From contig VWZS01006721.1 of assembly GCA_013397075.1 (NCBI GenBank), positions 2,210,896 through 2,274,895 of the forward strand: 64,000 nucleotides of DNA, in the 5' to 3' direction. Origin of the DNA: Rhabdornis inornatus. Taxonomy: Eukaryota; Chordata; Aves; Passeriformes; Rhabdornithidae. Under the pieces are notes generated by a model, which did not search any database, was not told where the DNA came from, and saw only the letters and a program-made list of their open reading frames with translations. Positions 47,561 to 64,000 of the stretch are shown here, piece after piece (position 1 is the stretch's first letter; the number at the start of each line of letters is the position of its first letter). Position numbers and translations under genes: made by a program.

Positions 47561-50500
47561 CAGGCTTCGGGAAAAGCCCCAAATCTGTCCTTACAGGATA
47601 CCCTTCCAAATTTCATTTTCATGGCAAACACGCTCAACCACCAGTTGGACAAGTCACCACTACACTGCCTGAGTTGATACAGATCCAGAACGTTCATCTC
47701 CTTCTCAGAATTACTAAGTGAAGAAACAACAGTATGCAAAGCCTTAACTGCATTTTTCCATGGAAAAAATATTTGCTTGGCTTTTTTTTTTTTAATGGAG
47801 CAAGATCTAGCTCTTTACTACATTTAAAACCAATTCGTATATACAAAAGAAGCTTTTGCCAACTGTCAGTTCATAATTTTGAGGATTGGAGATTAAAGGT
47901 GATTAACATATGACAGGACACTGGAGCTGACCTGCAGCTTGGCAGGTTCTCTGTGTGACTCAGCTGCCCTAGTTCATCGCTACACAGTGAACAGCACCCC
48001 ATACCCACAAAGAGCTGGACACACCTGAACCAGAGGCTGTCACTCTGTAAATTCTCCCACAATCCAGCTCAGGACACACACCCAAATAGCTCTGTGTCAA
48101 ACTGTACAGTCTACTGAAACCAACCCAGCAGCAGCAATGGAACTTGAAAATAACCGTGGAATGTCTTTCTGCAAAATTCTACAGCATCTGCATTTATCAG
48201 TGTCATTAAGAATTTTTGTTAAGAATGCAGGATATCCAACTTGTCAAAACCTTTTATTCAACCTATTTCTTTTTGCTGACATAACACCAAAACTCACCTT
48301 CCTGTTCAACAAAGAATGAGCTCTTATTTTTCCCAGTCATTCCAGTAGCGATGGTAAAAATCCTCAAGTAGCCTCCCTCTTGCCTATTTTCTGCTTCTCT
48401 CCTGGAGAAATCCACATTTTTTTGTCCATGAGAAACAGGAGTGACAAACTGCCAATATCATTGAGTGCACAACTGACTACAGCCTTTCTGGTCATTCCAG
48501 TGTAGCCACTTCATAGCACTGGCACCAAAACTAATCTCTGCAAATGGAAAAACACCCACTGGTCATTTAATGGTCCAGGCATTCTCCCAGCAAAGAGAAA
48601 ATTTATTTTAGGAAAAAACAGCACAAGGTCCATAGTTCCCAGAGATTCTTGACTGCTTGCTAGTGCAAGGGATTTAGAACACCTACCCATGCAAAGTAGA
48701 ATCAAGTTACAGTTTAGAAAGTGAAGGTCACTTGTTTGCCTAAGTTGATTTCAAGGGGAAAACAAATAAATCTTAGAGAAACAAATCCTTTTATTGGGTC
48801 ATTTTATAAGCAAAACAAACTAAAGAACAGGCTGGGTAATCTCCGTGTTTGCTGTTTTCTCTCACCCCTTTTTGACAAATATAAACAAGCGCATCAACTA
48901 TTCTAGGCAACTGAAATTCATAAAGAACGAAAAAAAAAAAAAATGCAGTTCTTAAGAAACTACTGACACCAGACATGCTTTCATACATTTGCTAGTAAAG
49001 CCTCTACAGAAATACATGTAAAATCAAGACTCACCCTGGTCTGCTGGCATATTGTCAAATTAAAGAGCACAACTGCACATAGGTGATCTTGCTGTACTAC
49101 AATTCTCCCAATTAACTGCCGTTCTTCAATGCTGCTATCTTTTTCAATAATGGGTAAAAGTGTCATTCATTTTAGGCATTCCCCATTTTCTTGCTCTCTC
49201 TGACACTCTATGTTTTGTCTCTAAAATTGAAAAGTTTGTTTTGTCATAAAGCAAAGAATTACAAAATCACTCAGCACTGTGTTTTTTCAACAGAGAGGCT
49301 TTTGTTTAAGCTTACTGAGCTAGAGATGCTTTAACAAAAGGCATGTCATGAAACCAGAAAAAGATGAATCCATGAGGAAGCTATGATTAACAAGGGTAAG
49401 TGGAAAAATTAATCATCTAAGACTGCAAACTCACCATGTTTGCATATGTAATAGGAGAGTGAAAGCAAATAGCTTTAACACGGTAACAAAATATGTATGT
49501 GGAACACAGACAAAATAATTTCCATTCTCTTTCCCAATCCCCACATAAGACAAGTCATGGAGGCAGTTTGTCTGCATGCTTCCCAGACGATCATGGCTCT
49601 AGGTTTATCAAATACAATAGCAAACCACAGCAAGGAAATAAATCCAACCCAACCTTATCAAATGCTGAATACATAACCAGTGTAAGTATCCAGTCTTTTT
49701 TCCAACTGTTACAAGGAATACTTAAGAAAATACCAGGTGTTCTTCTACCACAAATTAACCATCTATAGTCACAAAATAGTTCCCAAGGCAACCATAATTC
49801 CCTCAATCAACAGACACCATTCCCTTCCCATTACTCTACATTCTGCTCAGTGAGTGCTCACTGGCTGAGACACCACACAACAACTGTGTGCAGCAGATGA
49901 GAAGAACGGGCAAGGTTCTTCTCACAAATTAGCAACTCCTGTGTGTTTAAACTGACACTTGTCAAGTGATATGTACATGAGAATTTTATATTACACAGTT
50001 GAGGGTTTTGGGTTTGTTTTGGCTTTTTTCCATGGGAAGATGGCTTAAGATCATGTTTCCACTGCCATGTTTATAACAGAGGTGCTACCTGGTTTCTTTT
50101 TAAGACTGGACAGAGAAAAAAACCAACCAACCAACTAATCTCTCGTCCACATACCAGTTATGAGGATATACTTCTTCCCTTGGCAAGTTCTGAGCAATTT
50201 ATGCTTCCAATATAATTTTAAAAGGAAAAGCAAAAAGTAAAAACCTTATATGTCAACAAACCGGTAATTATACACTAATAAAACAAGCACCTGCTACAAT
50301 TTTATAGGATTTACTGTGAGCAATATCCTAGCAATATCTTTATTGCACTGTTATTTCAAATAGCATAATTTGCTACTTTGTGTGTACATGAGCAGCAGGA
50401 TTACCTTTCCTATATTTCAATTCCCTGGCTGTATTAAGCCAGCACTACTGCTAAAGGTTTCCTTTGTCCGCCTTTGGCATCTGCCTTTGTGTTTCCATAC

Positions 50501-52730
50501 ATTTTCCCTCCTTGTGCTAGCAAACATCTGTATAACTGCAAGGGCAGCCCAGACAAAGGAGCCAGGCAGGAGCAAAGCCATCCAAAATCAACTGTAGGTT
50601 GTCAAAAACCCATTTTCTCCATGCCACTGACACTGGTGTTCAACCCAGGAAGAAAACTACTCCACAAAGTAGTAAGCAAACTCCGGTGAGTCAGTGTGCT
50701 GAGACAGCTCTGTTCAAAGTCTATGAACACCAGAGCAGCACCAAGGGATCACACCTGAAAGACTTCCCACAGAAATAATCATTTCACCCAAGGAAGACAG
50801 ATTTCTTCAGTCTGTAACAGAAATTGTTGTTACTCCAAAGGAATAAAAACCCCAAAACAGTCAGTCCCTAAATATGGGGATTCAGTGTATACCTAGAACT
50901 CATACAAGAGATCAAAGTAGACCCAACACTAAGGACGTAACCCTCATGTGGGCAACAACATGCACAGTGACAGAAGGATGGCTTCTGAAAGGGGAGTGAT
51001 GCACAAATTAAGGAACTACCAATCTACATCCAGATCTGGAACACAGGAATCTCTCACATCACGTAGCTTTGTGCCCCATGACTAATGAAGGGATTATTCT
51101 GTTAGTCTCCCTCTTTCTTGTGCAAGAACATTCTTTTCCAGATTTCTAATATTGTCAGGTGAGCAAGCCTAGTCACAGGCTGTACTGAAAGCCACATGCT
51201 GCTTATCAGCCTTCTGAACAACTGAGGAAACCAAGGTATTCAAATAAAAGGCCTGGCAAAATACAAACCTATGAAACAAGAATGCAACAAACATTTTCCA
51301 CTTGTCTTTGTGAGCTCCTGAAATTAAGAAGAATAATAGAAAGCCTGAAGAATCCTGAGTTTATCTCCTAGGTACTTGCTATGAAGGGCCCCACCACACC
51401 ATCACACTGCTGTAGTGTACAACCTCTGTAGGACATCAGGATGTGCCTCCCACAGCAGGTGACAAAGAAAGTGCTACCTTTATAGCACATGTAGAGAACA
51501 AAAGCACAAACATACCAAGTGACGGATAAGGAACCACAGTTTGTTGCTGAAGCAGAAATCAAAACACAACACCCTCAATCTACCTGAGTTCCCCCTGCAA
51601 ACATTTTTCAAACAAGTGTAAGGGAAAAAAACCTAAGGGGCTCTGACAGTTTTTCCAAACCTAAAAATAAAAGTTATTGCAGTATATGAGATAACTACAT
51701 CTCTAAGGTTGAATTCTGACAGTACTCTTCATCATCACCCTTCTTATTCATCTGTAGTTAGCAGATACTCCTCCTGAAAGCATTTAAAAACTTCTCAACA
51801 ATTCTCACTGAACTGTTCAGAGCATTCAGTTAAAAAGGATTTGAGCGTGGACATCGCTGGAGTATAAGCAAACCAAACATCAGCAGATAACTCTTGATAC
51901 ATAAGCTGAACAAGCAACCTTGCATAACAAACTGCTGAAGCTTACCCCATCACAGCAAGCATGAAGTACTTTTTTAACCCATTAGGGAAGCTGGGCTGTG
52001 TTTTCAAACACACTCTCCAAGCCAGCCTGTAAGACTGTTTGGCCTACAGAGCAATACGGCCACACATCTCTCTCTAGGTTGGTGCAACTCTGTACAAGGC
52101 ATGTAACTAACACGTAACTCAGTGACAGATATGTAAACCGGATTTCTCGACAAATAATAATTTCAAAAGAATAAAAGACAAGTCTAATCTATTTTATTCT
52201 ACAAAAAAAATTACCACTGACAGAAGAAAGATATTCAGCTGACAACCCACTATTCCTCTTGCCTCCAATAAGCCAAAAGTTATTGTGAAGAAGATAACCA
52301 CACACTCAAGGATTAAGTAACCTGTCTGTTACTGCAAGCTTCATGTAAACATTGCAATGAATACTTCAAATTATTTCTCTATATTCAATATTTCCTACAG
52401 TAACTGCAATATATTTAAAGGCACTATTCAGAAGGATGAAACTAAGGAAAGGTGATTTAATTATCTGTCCTTTCCTCACGTGACATCTTAAGTCTGAGAG
52501 CTTTCCTCCTGATTACAGTATATTCCAGTGGACAGTTTCATCTGCTCTCAATGCTACAGGGCTTCCCAGAACCCAAATCCTCAACATCAAGCGTTACATA
52601 ATTAGTAAATGACATGCTTCAAAGTCAAGGCCACAAATAATTAAAACCACATTCTGAATACTGATATGTCTCAAAACAAGCAAGATGGTGACAAGAAAAG
52701 CTGGGACTATCCCAAAAGATGGTCTGGCTA

Positions 52731-53205
52731 CATTCACAGAACCACAGAATTGTTAAGTTTGAAAGGTACCTCTAGAGATGAAGCAGACAAGACAGGACCT
52801 CCCTGACAAGACAGGACCACTTGGAGCAAGTGACAGAGGACCATGGTGAGGTGGGTTCGGAATGGCTCCAGAGAGGGAGACTCCACAATCTCCCTGGGCA
52901 GCCTGTTCCACTGCTCTGCCAAACTCAACATAAAGCTCTTCATCGTGTTGAGGTGAAACTTCTTGTATCTTTGCTTATGGCCATTTATCCCTATCCTGTT
53001 GCTGAGCACCACCAAGAACTCTGCCACTACCCTCTCGGCACCCGCTTTTGAGATATTTATGTGCATTAATGACATCAATCTTGTCTTCTCTAGACTAAAC
53101 AAGACCAGCTCCCACTGCTCCAGACCCCTCATCATCTTCGTAGCCTCCGCTGGAGCCTCTCCAGCAGCTCCTTGTTTTTCCTGTACTGAGGAGGCCAGAA
53201 CCGGA
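52731..53205 (-). mobile_element. CR1 LINE, 3' portion, reverse orientation
   Basis: The left end shows the CR1 terminal repeat reversed (CACAGAACCACAGAATTG). It is followed by CTCCAGAGAGGGAGACTCCA, CCTGGGCAGCCTGTTCCACT, a GTTGAGGTGAAACTTC block, TTTGAGATATTTATG and CTGTACTGAGGAGGCCAGAA, in the order of the CR1 consensus. An open frame of 160 codons on the minus strand here is part of this element, not a gene. It ends about 250 bases before the promoter gap. Confidence 0.92.
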
Positions 53206-53452
53206 CGGGTTCCCATGGAGCCGGGGGCTGTCCAGAGCCTGGCAGCGCACGCTCAGGGCACAGGTGCGCCCTGGCACCGGGGTGAGAGGAGGAATCACCG
53301 CACCCGCTCCGCGGGGCACAGCCGGAGCGAGCATCCCGCTGACACAGCCGGGACCGTCCTCACCCACCCGCGGCCGTGCCTGGCGCGGCCCCGGCGGCTC
53401 CCCGGGGGCGGCCCGGGCTTCTCAAACAGCGTATGCCGGCGAGTAGCCCGGG
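53206..53452. promoter_or_regulatory. GC-rich left edge of the LIN54/COPS4 divergent promoter
   Basis: Directly after the CR1 the sequence becomes strongly GC- and CpG-rich and runs into the gap. LIN54 (leftward) and COPS4 (rightward) are head to head across the gap, so this is probably the LIN54 promoter or its untranslated first exon. No donor could be assigned with confidence. Confidence 0.5.
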
Positions 53453-54078
53453 NNNNNNNNNNNNNNNNNNNNNNNNNNNNNNNNNNNNNNNNNNNNNNNN
53501 NNNNNNNNNNNNNNNNNNNNNNNNNNNNNNNNNNNNNNNNNNNNNNNNNNNNNNNNNNNNNNNNNNNNNNNNNNNNNNNNNNNNNNNNNNNNNNNNNNNN
53601 NNNNNNNNNNNNNNNNNNNNNNNNNNNNNNNNNNNNNNNNNNNNNNNNNNNNNNNNNNNNNNNNNNNNNNNNNNNNNNNNNNNNNNNNNNNNNNNNNNNN
53701 NNNNNNNNNNNNNNNNNNNNNNNNNNNNNNNNNNNNNNNNNNNNNNNNNNNNNNNNNNNNNNNNNNNNNNNNNNNNNNNNNNNNNNNNNNNNNNNNNNNN
53801 NNNNNNNNNNNNNNNNNNNNNNNNNNNNNNNNNNNNNNNNNNNNNNNNNNNNNNNNNNNNNNNNNNNNNNNNNNNNNNNNNNNNNNNNNNNNNNNNNNNN
53901 NNNNNNNNNNNNNNNNNNNNNNNNNNNNNNNNNNNNNNNNNNNNNNNNNNNNNNNNNNNNNNNNNNNNNNNNNNNNNNNNNNNNNNNNNNNNNNNNNNNN
54001 NNNNNNNNNNNNNNNNNNNNNNNNNNNNNNNNNNNNNNNNNNNNNNNNNNNNNNNNNNNNNNNNNNNNNNNNNNNNNN
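53453..54078. other. Assembly gap (626 N)
   Basis: A run of unknown bases lies between two very GC-rich flanks, probably covering the divergent LIN54/COPS4 promoter and the first untranslated exon of LIN54. Confidence 0.98.
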
Positions 54079-54136
54079 CCCCCCCCATATCCCGCCAGCG
54101 CGCGCGGCTCCATGGTGGGAGGAGGCGGCTGCCAAG

Positions 54137-62524
<8,388 letters not shown>

Positions 62525-63030
62525 CTGTGCCCTGCTGTCTCAGTGGAGGCAGGAGGAGCTGAGCAGGACTAGGAAACTAACAGAAAACCATCTTCACTTC
62601 CCCATCTTCTGCTTCCACTATGGCTTAGGACACAATTAGCTGATACCATGTTTGGTGTGACAGGCTTCCAGTTCTCTGAGCTTGGATTGATGCTCTTGCT
62701 GCCTCTGCGTTGCACTCTGCTTGTCCTGAAAACTATGTTTTCCATTTAAAATAAGCTGTAATGTCTGCAGCAAGCTTTGAGTTTGGTTTATTTAATTTTA
62801 TTTTTTTCCCCACTGTATTGCTATAGCTTTGTAGCCCATTACTTCCTATGACGCACATCCTGCTGTGAAAATAGAAGCACCATGTTTCTTTTAGTTGTAA
62901 TTATTCTAATAAAGGCTGAGATAAGCCACTTGGTTTAAGTGTTGTAAGAACCTGTGGTTTTGGTTTTTTGGTTTTGTTTTAATTTTTTTCTTAAACAGTG
63001 ACTTGAAATAAATCAGATTTTTGTAAATTG
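62525..63030 (+). promoter_or_regulatory. COPS4: COPS4 3' UTR with poly(A) signals
   Basis: AATAAA is at 62908-62913 and again at 63007-63012. The first gives a 3' UTR of about 400 bases; the second is a possible alternative. Confidence 0.75.
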
Positions 63031-64000
63031 CATTTTCAGCCCCTGAAAATGTTGAATGAAAACCATTTTTTTCCTCCTTTGCTTATAAAACACAAGTCAA
63101 GGAATCGTGTGATAAGCAGGACTAACTTGAAATGCTTATGCACTGAAGTGAATGAAGTAAGAAAGTGGCCCTTCTGATGTTTATCAGTCTGGAGTTGGGC
63201 ACTCTTTACCCATCCTTGTGCTTTGCCAGATACACACATTTAAAAAACATGACAAATATTTGGGTCTTCAGAGGCTTCTGTGCTTGGTTATCTCCAGTCT
63301 TGGACATTCCATCCACTCAATTATCCACTTGATTGCGTATCTAGCTGCATACCTTGGATCCATCATATGGTTTGGTTCTTTAATGGCTTAGAGAAACAAA
63401 ACCAAGTTGGCTGATGAGGCAAACATCTCCAAAGAAAGGAATTAATAAGTTTCAGGATGTCAAGCACAGTAGAACTAATTGCTATTAAATCCAAATCTTT
63501 AAACAGGAACGAGCAGCATGCACACTTGCTGTACTTAAACTTGTCATTGTTCGTAAAGAAGTGCCTTGTTTCAAAGTGTGTTGACACTACTACTCAGTAA
63601 TAAACTGTCAGGTGGGTATAGACCCAATTATAATGTTCTTGGCTGTGCAGGTAGTGCACTTCTTCGTACAACAGCATCATAAAAGTAAGCAAAGTGATGA
63701 CAAATGGTGAGAGTAGGCTGAAGGGTATTTTGACCACCTCTTTCCAAGGGAAGTTACTTGTAACTTGTTTGAAGTGGTACTGGCAGAGAATTTTCTCTCC
63801 CTTCAAAAGAAATGCTGACATAGTCACTATTCATTTGGAGCCTGTTGTTTTTCTTTTTGTTTGTGCTCTGACTTCTGCACAGACCTCTTCTGGAGCATGC
63901 CGTTTGCAGATGGAGGTGTGCCATTCATATACATTCCCATTTAGATTATTTGCTGCTTCAGTCTGGTCCTTAAAGGACAATCCTGTCCTAAAAGGCCATA
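63031..64000. other. Intergenic DNA downstream of COPS4
   Basis: Unique-looking AT-rich sequence. I see no exon of the next gene known from mammals (PLAC8), no RNA gene and no recognisable repeat. Confidence 0.6.

Larger units (their letters stand above)
39420..53452 (-). other. LIN54: LIN54 large 5' intron
   Basis: About 14 kb separate the first coding exon from the presumed promoter at the gap. It holds CR1 pieces (44329-44402, about 47480-47560, 52731-53205) and short A-rich tracts near 42478 and 48930. I found no reliable coding exon; one or more untranslated LIN54 exons may lie here but cannot be placed. Confidence 0.65.

Noticed and set aside
52734..53216. 160-codon minus-strand open frame
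   Set aside because: It lies wholly within a CR1 LINE 3' portion identified by its terminal repeat and consensus blocks.
63031..64000. Exons of PLAC8, the next gene in mammals
   Set aside because: No cysteine-rich PLAC8 motif or plausible splice-bounded frame was seen on either strand.

Overview
The window is vertebrate nuclear DNA, most likely from a bird. It has multi-exon genes with GT-AG introns, CpG-rich promoters, and pieces of CR1 LINEs, the dominant avian retrotransposon, including one with the octamer-type 3' repeat. Proteins are close to, but distinct from, their mammalian orthologues. The species cannot be named from the sequence. Four genes lie in the order and orientation I know from human 4q21: SEC31A (-), THAP9 (+), LIN54 (-), COPS4 (+).

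Layout. 1-9250: the 5' part of SEC31A (COPII outer coat), seven coding exons giving the first 294 residues; the rest lies off the left edge. 9000-9745: a GC-rich divergent promoter shared by SEC31A and THAP9. 9745-14100: THAP9, a domesticated P-element-like transposase in five exons, with a 14-base gap over its first codons and a false 260-bp duplication around exons 2-3. 14100-17744: convergent 3' ends of THAP9 and LIN54. 17745-39419: LIN54 (DNA-binding MuvB/DREAM subunit), 13 coding exons and 803 codons. 39420-53452: the 5' intron of LIN54 with CR1 pieces. 53453-54078: a 626-base gap over the presumed LIN54/COPS4 divergent promoter. 54137-62930: COPS4 (COP9 signalosome subunit 4), 10 coding exons and 407 residues. 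62930-64000: intergenic, nothing recognised.

The genes are unrelated housekeeping or regulatory genes that share promoters in pairs; this is not an operon-like system. The most interesting points are in THAP9. Its frame is intact over about 875 residues, but the position matching the second acidic residue of the human RNase H-like catalytic triad (D374) is glycine, while the first and third are kept. Its last intron begins with GC instead of GT. In LIN54, an in-frame 52-codon exon appears absent from the usual human isoform, as I remember it, and has a tandem NAG-NAG acceptor. Exon borders were set by reading splice signals and frame by hand, with orthologue sequences recalled from memory; no alignment was run.
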